Origin: Stylonectria norvegica | Taxonomy: Eukaryota > Ascomycota > Sordariomycetes > Hypocreales > Nectriaceae | DNA length: 64,000 bases | Reading direction: 5' to 3' | Assembly: GCA_014621405.1 (NCBI GenBank) | Contig: JAANBC010000078.1 | Location: forward strand, 28,768 to 92,767 | Part shown: positions 44,691-56,866 of the stretch, in pieces | Layout of the letters: the number at the start of each line of letters is the position of its first letter | Position numbering within the stretch: position 1 is the stretch's first letter | Program-made: the position numbers and the translations under genes | Notes under the pieces: model-generated | Database searches by the model: none | Told to the model about the DNA's origin: nothing | What the model saw: the letters and a program-made list of their open reading frames with translations, nothing else

Positions 44691-47426
44691 GGTGTCATCT
44701 AGACTCACAGACCTGATTCATAACATCCTATCGGACGTAGGGGATATGGGGTTTCCTTTGGGCATCACCTTATGGGTTTATTTATTTTATTTTGCTGTAC
44801 AAGAATCATTGCGTAGCATTTGCTAGACCCGATGGTTTCGAGCTTCAGTTGATTGTACCCACCCTTTGAAATGCTACTTGTGGCCTTTCAAGATCAAGAG
44901 GTCAGTGCTAATCTGAAGAGGATTTGCAAGCGATTAACGTCCGGGGCCATCAAGATTGGGAACGCTCACGGCTTTACCACTGGTATGATTCATATGTATA
45001 AATCAAGAGATATGTGGTTGAGGGTGACTATTGCTCATATATATCTCGGAAAATATTGTTCGGTCGCTGTACAAATGGCTGAGAGTGAAGCGATCTGATA
45101 GACATTGCCGTGCATGGTTGATGCAACCTCCTAGTGCCAAAGATTCGTCCCCGAATATGTTGAACGGAGGTCATCATGTCAAAAATGCATGACATTTATT
45201 ACCTATGGAGTACTCTACTTCGGTGATACTCAAATTAAAGTAGGAGTGAAGACCTTGTAGGCAAACTGACTTTCACTCTCAAGCAATACCTCGCGTAGCG
45301 TCGCATGACTAGTAGTACGTAGCGGCAATTGGCGAACGACATCGGCATCACTTGTAAGCGACGTGAGCGGCACCGGGGATCTTATCAATCTTTCATCGGT
45401 TAGCGTTCTTTCACTGTCTAGCGTCCATTTGCAAATCGAGTCAATCGGGGAATAATTGGGCAAGTCGTCGTTTCCTGCTACGATACAACAAACCATAACT
45501 CGCCTATGGTCAAGGAACACCTGACGGTGGAACATGCATATAGTTTAGGAGTATTACTGTTGCTTACTTGGTCTTTTTCCTCGACTCAGCGATGAAGCCA
45601 TCCTCATCAGCGACGAAGATCGTTCGAGTACAACTCCGTGAGTGTAACATTGTAGCCCTTTCGCCTGTTCTCAAACCTTACCGGAGGAGAAGTCCAGATC
45701 AGGTCTGCCAAGACAGCAAACTCTGCCTCTGTCTCCACCGGGTCCAATGGTCTTCAGACTCCATGACAGATCTCTCCGCCGCGAGACTTTGTGTCCAGTC
45801 AAGAGAAAGATAAAACTGCTCAATACAGGGTGGAGCCGCAATGGGGTGTTAAGCTTAATATCATACCTAAACCCTAATGCCAGGGTCACAACCCCCACAA
45901 CACCTCGTCACATCCCAGAATGCCCAGCGTCCAACAGTTCACTGGAAAGCCCTTGTATTGGCGGAAGACGTCAACCGTGTCGCAGCGAGAGCCATTTCCA
46001 CGTCTACGTGGTGTGAAGCGCGCCTTGGCATGTCGCTACGTCCTTCGCTTGCGGCGGTAGTGAGTCAAAGAGTAAGTCCATCTTTGCGTCCGCCAAGGCT
46101 GCGAGGTTTTCGGGACCGGCTTGGCTCGGTCGTTCGTCTGCTTTGCTGTTGGTCCAAGGTCTTCCTCTTGTTGGACTATTGAAAGATCCGAGACAAGGTT
46201 CCGGACCCCACCCCTTGCGCTTCATCTCCATCGCGACGTGAGACGCGCGCGTGGTTTGAGGAAAATGTCGTGCCGTGAGTCGACCGATCTATCTTAACCG
46301 AGGAATGCGGACGAAGTAGAGCCTGTACCATGGCCTTGGGACGAGACGCAGGCCATTTCGTTTGTCACGTTCCGTCAGCAACTCCATCTGAGCGCAAATT
46401 GGCTAGGCTCACGACGAGGTTCCTCGTCGTTTTCAATCGCGTATCCCGCGAGGGCTAAACATGCCGGCACTTTACCAGCCCAAAAGAAATGCCGGCGGCT
46501 GCAGCTCTTGCGATAGTTCAAGAGTAAAAAGCAATACGACTGTGTTCTGAAATGCGCCCGACCAAACCCACTCACGACATGAACTCGATCGAACCCCCTT
46601 CACAGCACACGAAAACAACGCCTCGACGGGAACGGCACAAAGCTAACGAGACCGATGCTACCAATGGGAACTCGGGATAATTCAAGCTTACTTGAATCAC
46701 TCTTAATCTTCCAGGGGGACGTGGGCTGGGCCCCCACTGTTTAGCCTTAGGACTGCCTTATCAGATGATCAGATACAGAATTCGTCATCTCCAGATGCTC
46801 CCCCCATGCTCGGCACTTGTAACGCTTTGGGACGCCACGTCCGGGTCTCATGCCTTACGGGGCCTCTTCATGTATCTAAAAAACTGTAAAAAAGGGCTTC
46901 GTTTCTTTCTGTGGCCTAAAATGCCAAATCCCAGGCGCAAGATCTCCATGATGGCGACCCACGCAGATGTCTGCGGTCCCTTAACCTGTCAGTAGGGGTG
47001 GGAAGTCGTACTCTCATCTTTCTTCCCTTTCGTCCCTCTCATTCCCAGGTTCTTGTCCAGACCCTGCAGTGTGGGAGTGGACACATAGGTGGGCCGACGA
47101 TGCGTCCTTTTCCTGCGAGCGTCCCAAAGCGACTGCCTCAAAGACGAACTACCACTGCTCGCAGGGGGGTCCGCGAGTCCTTCGTCCCACGCCACGGTGG
47201 AAACATATGCGGGATCGTCACGCTGCTTGACTGTATCCAACATCGTGCCGTAGAAGATCGTAGCGACACATCCTGGACCTGCCGGTACCGGATGCCTCCC
47301 TTCCTATTTAGGGGTTCCCGAGCCCGTTTTATTCCTTTCCCGGTCTTCTTGCATCTAATCTAATCAATCTTTGCTATTGTGCTTTTCTTTCCCTAGTTTT
47401 ATACTCTGGAAGGGCTTTGAGATATC
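44691..47426. other. Long intergenic region, promoter of the siderophore transporter
   Basis: About 2.7 kb between two rightward transporter genes. No supported gene. Paired iron-GATA-like sites are at 46758-46776; the last 100 bp has TTTCTTTCCC-type pyrimidine tracts before the ATG. Confidence 0.5.
46758..46776. promoter_or_regulatory. Paired GATA sites like iron regulator (SreA/SRE) elements
   Basis: TTATCAGAT (46758-46766) is the reverse complement of ATCTGATAA, an exact match to the ATCWGATAA site of fungal iron-responsive GATA repressors (SreA, SRE, Urbs1). One base later ATCAGATAC (46768-46776) matches 8 of 9 positions in the other orientation. They lie about 650 bp upstream of the siderophore transporter ATG, where iron-dependent repression is expected. 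Confidence 0.6.
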
Positions 47427-49452
47427 ATGGCGACCGTCACTGCAGCGCCGCCGCAAAACGAGGGTTACGACATCGAGAAGCGTGTACCTGAGACAAGCGA
47501 GTTTCCCGAGGACCTGAAGCACGAATCGGACGATAGTTCCGAGTTCAAGCAGGATGGCGTTAAGCACGTCGAGGCAGTTACGCAGGTGTGGTCCAAGCAA
47601 ATGATGGTGATTGTCTTCGTTCTGTAAGTGCCCGCTCTACAACTTCACCACTAAGACCACCCGACTCATCGCTCGTCATAGTCTCTACCTCATCAGCTTC
47701 ATCGACAGTCTCCTACAATCCGTCCAGGGCAACCTCACGCCCTACGTCACATCGGCCTTCTCCGAGCACGGCCTATTGGGCACCATCGGTATCGTCTCGT
47801 CCATCATGGGCGGCGTGTGTACACTGGCCATCGCCAAGGTCATCGACATCTGGGGCCGGGTGCAGGGCTTCGCCGTCATGATTCTGCTCATTGTCGTCGG
47901 CATGATTATGAAGGCGACGTGTCAGAACGTCGAGACATATGCTGCTGCGCAGACTATCTACTGGGTCGGGCATCTGGGGCTGCTCTATGTCATTCAGGTG
48001 GTTGTTGCCGACATGACGACGTTGCAGAACCGGATGATCATCATGGGTATCAATGGCACGCCGAACATTGCTAGCACTTTCGCTGGCCCCAAGATCGCAG
48101 AATTGTTCTACACCAACGTCAACTTCCGCTGGGCGTTTGGCTCGTTCTGCATCATCTTCGTCGCTTTCAGCATCCCCGTCATCGGCATCTTCATCTACAA
48201 CGAGCGCAAGGCCAAGAACTTTGGCATCATTCCCGAGAAAGAAAAGACACGCACCTTCTGGGAATCGTCCAAGTACTACTTCTTCCAATTCGATGGTATG
48301 TCCTCCCTCGATCTCGACCCCACGTGCCCTTGAGCCTGGGTAGTACTAGTATTTGATCTTCCGCTTACTCGTGTCCCTTTAGTGATCGGCATGTTCCTCA
48401 CCATCGCTGGATGGTCACTGCTGCTCCTCCCTTTCAGCTTGGTCAACACGGCTCCAGACGGCTGGAAGACCGGCTACCTCTATGCCATGATTGTCGTGGG
48501 ATTTTTCTGCCTGGTGGCATTCGGTGTGTGGGAGAAGTGGTTCTCGCCAGTTCCTTACTTCCCCTTTAGGTTCCTGACGGACCGCACCATACTAGGATCG
48601 TGTCTTCTCTACGGTTTCATGTTTATCTCCATCTTGTAAGTTGACACTGCTGCTGCTATACTTATTTGTCTGTGAAACTAACGATGGATGTCTAGTTGCT
48701 GGGATACGTATTACTCGTCTTACCTACAGGTTGTTCATTTCCAGAGTATCACCATCTCTGGCTATGTTCTTAATACCTTCTCCCTGACATCGTCTTTCAT
48801 CGCCCCCTTCGTCGGACTGTAAGTATTCCAGCCTTAACACGGCCCCAAAGCCCCCAACTAGCAGGCTCTGATATTCTCCTCTAGCGCTATCCGTTATTTC
48901 GGCCAGTTCAAGTGGCCCTCCTTCGTCGGCGTCCCCTTCGTGGTCCTCGGGACGGTTCTACTCATCCTCTTCCGTCGCCCTCACACCCATATCGGCTACC
49001 TCGTCATGTGTCAGCTCTTCAACGGCATCGGCACCGGCATCTGGGCGGCAACCGGCCAGCTCGCCGTCATGGCCTGCGTCAACCACCAAGAAGTCGCCGT
49101 GGCGCTCGCGCTCTGGGGCATGTTCGGGTCCATCGGCGCTGCAATCGGATATGCCATTGCCGGCGGCATCTGGACCAACGTCCTTCCGGATCAGCTATAC
49201 AAGGCTCTTCCGGAGGCTGCGAAGAACGAGACACTGACCATCTACGGGGATATCACGGTGCAGCTAGCGTATGAGAGGGACAGCCCCATTCGGGATGCTA
49301 TCATTGAGGCGTACTCTGATGTGCAGAGGAAGATGGTTATTGCTGGATCGGCTTTTATTCCGTTGCTGCTGGTGTTTTTGTTCATGTGGAGGAACATTGA
49401 TATCAAGAAGAAGGATGCTAAGAGCACGCAGGCCAGGGGCAATGTCTTTTAG
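47427..49452 (+). CDS. MFS siderophore-iron transporter
   Basis: Join(47427-47623, 47682-48295, 48383-48635, 48696-48818, 48885-49452), 584 residues; four introns of 58-87 nt. The N terminus is acidic and cytosolic; AVTQVWSKQMMVIVFVLLYLISFIDSLLQSVQGNLTPYVTSAF is the first membrane segment with the SIT-family pattern. Further family landmarks are AKVIDIWGRVQGF, MTTLQNRMIIMGINGTPNIASTFAGPKIAELF, FRFLTDRTILGSC, CWDTYYSSYLQVVHFQSITISGY, FNGIGTGIWAATGQLAVMACVNHQEVAVALALWGMFGSIGAAIGYAIAGGIW, and the long last extracellular loop before the final segment (IRDAIIEAYSDVQRKM). It imports ferric-siderophore complexes by proton symport (ARN/Mir/Sit class); which siderophore cannot be read. Upstream GATA sites suggest iron repression. 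About fourteen membrane segments are expected. Confidence 0.94.
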
Positions 49453-49956
49453 AGACCAAACGCCTGCTACAATACTTGGTTCATCCCTTAGTGGTTTTTG
49501 CCTAAACTACCAAAGAATATAAATTGGGTCTATAACAGTTCGACGTAACTGCTCAAATACAAATCAAAAGATTTCACTTTCGAGGTGTTTCATTGATGAA
49601 CAGAATTCTGAAAATGGCGTATGATGAAACATGAACGAGACATAGTCGAAGACACTTCCTTGTCTTATATACCTATAACAGCAGCGCAAATGAAACACTT
49701 ATCAAGAGACGTTTGCTTTCAATTATTACCCAAACCTCTCTTTATACACAAATAGAAGCAACGATACGCCTCTATACCAACCTCACAGCTTCGGCCACGT
49801 CCGCTACCTCAACGTACAACCCCCATCATAGCACCGCTCAACCGCCTCCATCTCTAAAGCTTAGCACCCTGCGCCTTTGCCTTCTGCTTCTCCCGATCCC
49901 TCAACATGCGCCTCAAGATCTTCCCGCTCGGGCTCTTGGGAATTTCGTCGATAAAC
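49453..49956. other. Intergenic, convergent, plus stranded C-terminal coding tail
   Basis: 3' flank of the siderophore transporter (+). On the minus strand 49956-49854 still reads as the expected C terminus of the adjacent CoA ligase (IPKSPSGKILRRMLRD..AKL, stop at 49854-49856) but in a shifted frame. Confidence 0.7.
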
Positions 49957-51872
49957 TCAATCCCCCCCCTTAAGCCACTTATGCCTCGCCTTGTGGTCCT
50001 CAACATGCTTGTGGATCTCCGACGCCGCCTCGTCCTCCGTCTTGTGCGCTGAGTGCGCCGCTTTAACGATGTACGCCTTGGGCACCTCGCCTGCGCGCGC
50101 GTCGGGCACTTGGATTACGGCGCAGTCGGATACGTGGTGGTGCGCGAGGAGGTGGGCTTCTAGCTCGGCGGGGGCGACTTGGTGGCCCTGCAGGGGAGTT
50201 AGTTATCTTAAATGTTCGCAGGAGAGTGGCAAGTAGTGTTCTTACCTTGACTTTGATGAGTTCCTTGATGCGGTCCACGATGACAAAATGCTCGTTGCCC
50301 TGGGCGGACTTGCGAACGATGACTTCGTCGCCGGTTCTGATCCACCGGCCATCCTCGTCGTGTATGAAGGTCTCGGCGGTGGCCTTCTCGTTATGAAGAT
50401 AGCCGAGCACGACCGTAGGACTTTGAACCCAGAGTTCCCCTGGTGTCTCATGCTTCGTCACCTCCTTGCCTTCTGCGCTGATAATCTTCGCCTTCGTTCC
50501 GGGGAGCAGTGAACCGGATGACCCCACGTTGATATCAAGTTCGCTAGTCGAGAATACCACAGTACACGTCTCGGTCATTCCTAGTCATCATCGTCAGCAC
50601 ATCGCCATCTTCAAAAAGGATAAAGAAACGCAATTACCATAGCCTTGGCCAATTCGCCAACTCGGGAACATTTTGACCAATTCTTCCTGCGTCTCACTCC
50701 CCAGCGGCGCCGCGCCCGTAAACACAAATCTGATGGAAGTCAAGTCATATTTTGCGCACTCCTTGGCATTGGAGAGCATCTGGATCAAGATCGGGGGCAC
50801 CACGCTGAGCTGCTGCATCTTGAACTTCTGCACCGCTCCCAAGAACGACTTGAGCTCGAAGCGCGGCAGCACGATGATCTCGTCTCCGCTATAGGCGCCC
50901 GAGTGCGCGACAGGGACGAGCCCGTAGATGTGGCTGAAGGGGAGGAGGCCGAGCATGACTTGTGTGTCGACGCCCTTGGCTTTCCGCGCTACGTCGTTGT
51001 ATGTCCGCAGCTGGAGGACGTTGGCAATGACGTTGCGGTGGGAGATCATGACGGCTTTCTAGGATCCGTGTAAGCAAAGAGGTTATGTACCACTTGAGAT
51101 TGACACAGCTACTCACGGGCAAGCCAGAAGTTCCGCTGGAGTAGCATAGATACGCAACCTGTCTCGCACCCTGTCCCCGGGTCCATTTCAGCGGCGGCAG
51201 CTCAGACAACTTCTCGCCCTCGCCGATGAGATCGTCAATCGTCTTAAACGGCACCTTCTTGTCGAAGCCAGGCACCGGTAGAATGAAAATACGGTCCTCC
51301 GGGATCCCCGCCGCCTTTGCAGCTGTGAGGGCCGTCTCAAGCAGAGGAACACACGTAAATAGAGCCTTGGCGCCCGCAGAGCGAAGTTGGTGTTCCAGCT
51401 CTGGAGCTGAGTATGCCGCGCTGGCCGGTGTGACGATTCCGGAGAAACGGTGGACGGCGTGAGTCAAGGGAACGTAGTCGATCTACACTGCGCGTAAGGC
51501 ACGAGGTTTTGTGGGTGAGTTCTGCGGTCAACGAACCGTGTTGAGTGAGTACAAGCCCACGACCTTATCCCACTCGGTCTCCTCGTAGATACTGAAGCCC
51601 AGCCTCTTGGCGATTGCGCGAGACAGATACTCCTCGCGCCTCACCACCTCGGTGGCAGAGTACGACTTGCCCGTGACGCCGCAGGTGTACGGGTTCTTGG
51701 ACTTGCCGATGGGGTAGCGGCCATATTTGTCGTTGTTCATGAACTCAGCGACGGTGATTGAGTCCGGCGGATCTAGCGTTTGGTCAGAATGCAACGCAAG
51801 TCAAGGTACAGTAATAAGACGCAACACACCAAAGGGCATTTGAGGGACCCATGGCGGCGGGGTGAAGACCAT
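49957..51872 (-). CDS. 4-coumarate-CoA-ligase-like acyl-CoA synthetase, C terminus frameshifted
   Basis: Reads leftward as join(51872-51830, 51772-51537, 51482-51117, 51058-50638, 50580-50246, 50187-49957), 543 residues as sequenced. The ANL/AMP-binding signatures are clear: YLCYSSGTSGLPKAVMISH (P-loop), GYGMTET, GELWVQSPTVVLGYLHN, RTGDEVIVR and DRIKELIKVKGHQVAPAELE. It should activate a carboxylic acid as acyl-AMP and transfer it to CoA. At 49962-49969 eight C (G on the coding strand) put the frame into TGA right after KWLKGGD; with seven, the frame would continue through the invariant PKSPSGKILRR lysine motif and end in AKL, a peroxisomal PTS1. As sequenced, it lacks the catalytic Lys and the targeting signal. 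Start ATG 51872 gives the family N terminus MVFTPPPWVPQMPF; an in-frame ATG 264 nt upstream is less likely. The substrate (coumarate-like, fatty or phenylacetic) is unknown. Confidence 0.85.
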
Positions 51873-53203
51873 GGCGGGCTGCTGTAAGGAGGGGGATAGC
51901 ACGGTGATGGAGCAAACATCCGAGTTTCGTGCTACAAAGAGCAGGGAGGGCGGGAGAAGGAGAGAAGAGACGAGGTGTGAGGAACTTGACCCAACAGCCC
52001 GTGGCTTACCGTAGACTAATGTACTCCAACCTCCAAGACCTCGCGTCTTCAGAAACAAGTCCCCAAAGCTGGGGAACGAGTTAGGGCGCCCCGCTTCTCC
52101 GCGTTCGAAGGAGTTCCGGACCCGCACCGCCGCCATACCAAGGCCGAGCGCCTCGGCTTGGCTTGGGCGCTTCGGGAGCGAGATACGTCTAGCCTACGTA
52201 TGTCTTTTTGGGGAAATTTCCCATTTTGGGCCGTGGTTGCATATTGAAGCTGATCATTGATATGTGTCCGACGTAAAATAAGCATAGCTTCAACAAAAAG
52301 CCACCGCTCTCGGCGTCAGGGTAGTAGACTAATCACTGCCACATCCTCACCGAGGAGGGAAAAAGAGGCTTCGGGTGACAGCCCCGTAGCCACACTACAC
52401 TTGCGTGACCATCCCTGACCTCGCCCATCACCGAATCTTCAACACCAGATTAGGGCCCCATTCTTCCGTGAGATTCTCCCCTCCTTCCCGCCTCTGAAAC
52501 CCAGAAACCCCCAGTGTTTCTATGCCGACAATTCGCAGAATCCCCACCCGGCGCCCGGGGCTGACTCCCGAGCAAAAGTCCGACGCCATGTGGGGCCGCC
52601 TCGGCAAGTGGACGATGTCAGTCGGAACGAGGAAGTGTTAAGCTTCAATGACGCGCGACAGATACAAGACCCGATGCGGCTAGTTATTCGCGACGCAATA
52701 TTGTGGCTTTGGTGGTTGTATAAAGAGCGACAATGGCTCAACCTGAAAGATTGAAGTCAGGGCTTTCACGATACCCATGCCTCTAGATTCTCGCTCTGCA
52801 TGACAGCTCTGCATGGCAACTCTGCATGACAACTCTGCATGACGACGCCGATCGATGGGTGTTTTTCCACAGGATACTTTAAAGGAGTTTTCACTAGTGG
52901 CTAACGAGTTGAGCATCATTTGTAAAGCTCTTACAAAGCACTGTGTAGACATTGACTACTATGTAGTAAGAAAATGGCCTATTGTTCAGACACTACTCCG
53001 TTGGTAGGGTTTCCAAACGAGTCTAAACAACGGCAGGTTAAAAGCATGACAATGATAACCCTGCTAAAATGCGTGGCTGTTCAGAAGAGATATGTACGCA
53101 AGCGCATCCAGCTGAGAAAAGCTACAATGAAAGTATCCAATTTTGGAATATACAAGAATATCATGTACCGAATGCTATGCTATGTGCTCGCTCACATCTA
53201 AAT
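51873..53203. other. Intergenic
   Basis: Promoter of the CoA ligase (-) and 3' flank of the aspartic protease gene (-). Holds the 13-bp tandem repeat at 52794-52845. ORFs here have no motif. Confidence 0.5.
52794..52845. repeat. Four tandem copies of a 13-bp unit
   Basis: CTCTGCATGACAA-type units at 52794, 52807, 52820 and 52833, each with at most two substitutions. Non-coding minisatellite. Confidence 0.75.
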
Positions 53204-54918
53204 TTAGACCAAGTTATATCCAACAGCAAATGCTCCAATGGCAACAAGAGCCCAGCTCATGGACGCCTGCCTCACACCGGCCGAATCGTCGTCGTCGCCG
53301 CTGCTGGCACTGCTAGACGTCGCTCCCGCGGCACCAGCAGTGACCGTGACAGTCCCCTTGGCAGGGCCAACCGTCTGCGTCGTGACCACGCCGGTTTTGC
53401 AGCTCAGATCGAAGAGCAGACACGAGGTCACAGTGTATGTTGTGGTATAAGCCTTGGTAGGAAGAGCAGCTGCGGAACTCTGGGTGGTTGTCTGAGTTCA
53501 AGTTAGCTTTAAGTCCTTGCGTTCGTTTGGCAGAAACTTTGGGATTTGATAAGCCGAGTGAGTGTCTTACCTTGGCTGATCCCGTGGCTTTGGCATCAGT
53601 GCTCTTGCAGTTACCGGTAGCTGAGGGAACGGCATCCTTGCCTGAGCCAACAGCAACAATGTCGTTGTCGCCACAGTTGGCAGCTTGTCCGATATGGACC
53701 TCCTCATTATCCCAATCGAAAACGAAGTATCCCGCTCTCAAAACCGTATCTCCGAGAATCTGCTGATCCGTCGTAATGACGATGCCGACATAACAGTATT
53801 CGTCTGACCCCACATTCAAGATGAAATCGCTAAACGGCACCCTGACTTTTGTGTTTCCAAATCCGAAATCGACACTTCCGTCTTGGTCTCGCATGTCGCA
53901 CGACACGTAATAGTAACCCTCACCATCGTCCTGGGCGTCGAGAGCGTTCAGGATCGGAAACGCCGCCGAGTAATGCATGCGGCTGATGGTCGTTCCAGAA
54001 TCAAGCATCACGTTGGTGTCGTCTTCGCTGAGATCAAACTCCTGGGACGAATCAAGGGTGACGCCCAAGGAGCTGAGGCTAACGGCAAGTCTGAATTCGC
54101 CACCCATGCCCTTCACGATGGGAACCGTCGTCAGTTTCCCGATGAACTTGTTACGATCCAGCCCGCCGTAGATGACTGCGCCCTCCTCATCGTCTGCGTG
54201 GCGAAGATCAAGGGCAAAGACCCGGCTAGCAATGACACCTTGGTCGGCCATGGAGCTAAGTACTAAGCTGTATGGCTCGTTGCTGTCGAAGCCAGCCCTC
54301 AAGTCAGGTGCCAGACCGAGAATGCCTTGGGAAATACCAGAGCTCTCGGTGACGATGCCAAACGTCTGGTTCTTGACCTTGGCGTCACCGAAACTTAGAG
54401 TATCGGCATAGTATCGGATCTTAACCGATGTCTGGGTAGACTCGTCGGAAGCATCGCCGTAGTTGATAGTCTCGCTGCCGAATGGCCCGATGGGTGGAGT
54501 AGTTGAGTCTTTGGGGTTGTAATCGCCGAACGTGAGGCACTGTTTGTATTGATCGTCGGAGGGAGCATTGTTGCAGTCGGGATTGACCCAGAGCTCGTTG
54601 GAACCAGTGTCGACAAGTACTGTGACTGACTGAGGGGGTTTGCCGATCGAAACTGGAGGGACATCAGCAGGTGAGCTTGCGCATGGTATCGTCAGAGAAC
54701 CTACTCTCAGTCGCGTAAAAGAACTCGGTGTTGTTCAAGACAGTTACAATAGAGTTGGCTCGCTTGGTGATCTTGTTGGGTCGATTGACAGTGCCGACAG
54801 GTACGGAGAGGTAGCCTTTGCCGGCTACGGCTCGAGGGAAAGCCGCTGCGTTCGCGCCATTGTTTCCAGTTCCCAGCAACGAGAGGGCGAGGGCCGCGCC
54901 CGAAGTTGTCCACCGCAT
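53204..54918 (-). CDS. GPI-anchored aspartic protease (yapsin-like)
   Basis: Reads leftward as join(54918-54705, 54652-53571, 53491-53204), 527 residues; introns 54653-54704 and 53492-53570 (AGCTAAC branch). Signal peptide MRWTTSGAALALSLLGTG..ANA, then a short propeptide with a KR site (NKITKR) before mature SIGKPPQSVTVLVDTGSNELWV. The pepsin-family catalytic pair is Asp86 in DTGS and Asp289 in MLDSGTT. The flap Tyr is probably in TINYGDAS. The C-terminal ~130 residues are Ser/Thr/Ala-rich and end in a hydrophobic stretch (SWALVAIGAFAVGYNLV), a GPI-anchor signal with the omega site in the SSASSGDDDD area. It should be a cell-surface protease cutting after basic or other residues during wall remodelling or nutrient use. 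The acidic stretch before the anchor is typical. The start is ATG 54918; the longer ORF begins at TTG. Confidence 0.92.
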
Positions 54919-56866
54919 ATCGGACTGACAGGGCCTAGGGAAATCGGAGTTGAAGGTCTGCAAAGATTCACGACGCGCAACAGGGGCGCCAGGCCTTTAA
55001 GTTGGCTGCCCCCGACGCCTCTACCATGCTAGTCCCCGGGAGACACTAGAGATGTGCCAAGGCCGCCTTATTGGGAAAGCTGAAAACGCCTCTTGTCAGA
55101 CGCGGGTCTCGAAGTGCATTAGCCGCCGCCCTCCCAATCTCGATCCTAAACTGCTGCATGAAACGCCAGTTCCTGCGTCGGAGCATGTGGAACAGTTCCA
55201 AGACAGGGCAACTTGACTCCTACTTCCTGTCTTCAGCAGAGGATAGATCCAAAAGAGACGACCTGATCCGAGTGTGCATCGAGGGAGCCCGCACCCAGCC
55301 CCCGTTGCTTAGGGCGTCATCGTTTGCCGTTAAGCAAGGCCGACAGCGCCAACGGCGACTCCGCCACTTTGGGAGAGCTGACTAGGGGCCGTTAGCGCTT
55401 CTGACAAGGCACATCGCAGCTTGCCAGTGGCCAAAAGCCTTGCGTAATTGTGGCGAAACCGACGGAAGTTCCTCAGCCGTTGCCTTGCCAGGCCGGTAAT
55501 TAGCACATCACGCCGAACGTGGGTGGCACAGGTGATGGTTCTTGGATGGAGTCGTGGAAGAGACAGATCGCAGTTGATTTAAGGTCGAGTGTGAGTTTGG
55601 TGTAACGACCCACGGATTTCAGTTGATTCTGTTGCTTTACTCAGCAAGGCACGTGAAGCGACCTACCTTATGCCATCCATAAATCCACTCGCTCTCTTTG
55701 TTTCGTCTGGCCGCGCAGGCTTTAACAAGATAGGCCTGGGATGAAAGAAAACATCATAGATCATCCTACGTGTGTTAAGGCACCGTTGCTGTATCTTCTT
55801 CACCTGGACGAAGATACTTCGACTTAGGTGCGTAATAAGGAACGATTTCGTACCCCAAAAAGCCCACTACTACCACCAGTAGGTACAGATACAAGCCTTG
55901 TTTCTTTGTTCAGTATATGTAAAGGAAACAAAGAGCATCGTTGGCTGAGGCATAAGAAGGCACGCGAATGGTGCCCTAGCACACTGTATTGCTATTTCGA
56001 GAGGTCCTGAGATACCGTTGTCTGTAAGTTCTCTTCGACCTCCGGCCTTGCCAACTTCCAGACGAAACTTCTGGCCACTATAGCCTTAACCCCTATATCT
56101 TGCCTAAGCCATGTGTCGAAATATCACTCTTTCGGATCATAGAACTAGAAAGCAGACAAGGTAGATGTGTTTTACCTGCGTTAGGTAGAAGATGCCGTAG
56201 TTGTGAGCAAAAGGCCCAAAAACAAATAAAGACAGATGACTACAAGAAGCTATCAGGCTTTGAAACGCCAAAATGACTAGATAGATCCGAAACCCCGGAT
56301 TCCCCTATTGGCAGACCCTACATCCTTTTATCACGTCTGATAAAACGTGCAAGTACATATTTCTGTGATGCTAGCCACGGAAAGCTTCTTGTGGAGACTA
56401 GCATCGAAGGTTTGACGGCATGCTAGTCCAGGTGGCCAAGAGTTCAACATTCTCACCAACAACGTTTGGTAATGAGGTGAACGACAAGGAAGCTTGGCAA
56501 GCAAGGAAAAACACTGTTGGAAAAACAAGAATTAACCCATTAAGTAATCTCTCAGATAATCCCCAAAGAAACCCCGAAGACCGACTGTTCAGATCAGATG
56601 GCATGCGCCTCCAGACTAATATTATCATTGGATACTGGCAGAAGTCACTTTATGGTCACTATGTTCATTCTGGTCGTCCTTAGGAAGACCTGAATCTTGT
56701 CCCTGGAAACAGGAGCGTTTACTGTTGGCTCTCTTGCGCGTTTCTCTGATTCGGTGTCGCATTTACTGTACATTGCTATAGTGCAAGTAGCATACAATCT
56801 AATGACTTCCATTATTCGACAAAGGTTTTACATATATCTACAACTTACATCCATACCAACTCGCCA
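54919..56866. other. Intergenic
   Basis: About 1.95 kb: promoter of the protease (-) and 3' flank of ATP12 (-). Only short unsupported ORFs; 55.6-56.4 kb is relatively AT-rich. Confidence 0.5.

Noticed and set aside
45600..45630. GTTCGAGTAC resembling a tRNA B box
   Set aside because: No A box or foldable cloverleaf around it; no tRNA was supported anywhere in the window.
47773..48288. 171-codon acidic ORF on the minus strand
   Set aside because: Antisense to membrane segments of the siderophore transporter, whose plus-strand family motifs are unambiguous.
51873..52136. Longer N terminus of the CoA ligase from ATG at 52136
   Set aside because: In frame, but the family start MVFTPPPWVP.. 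fits ATG 51872; the extra 88 residues are low complexity.
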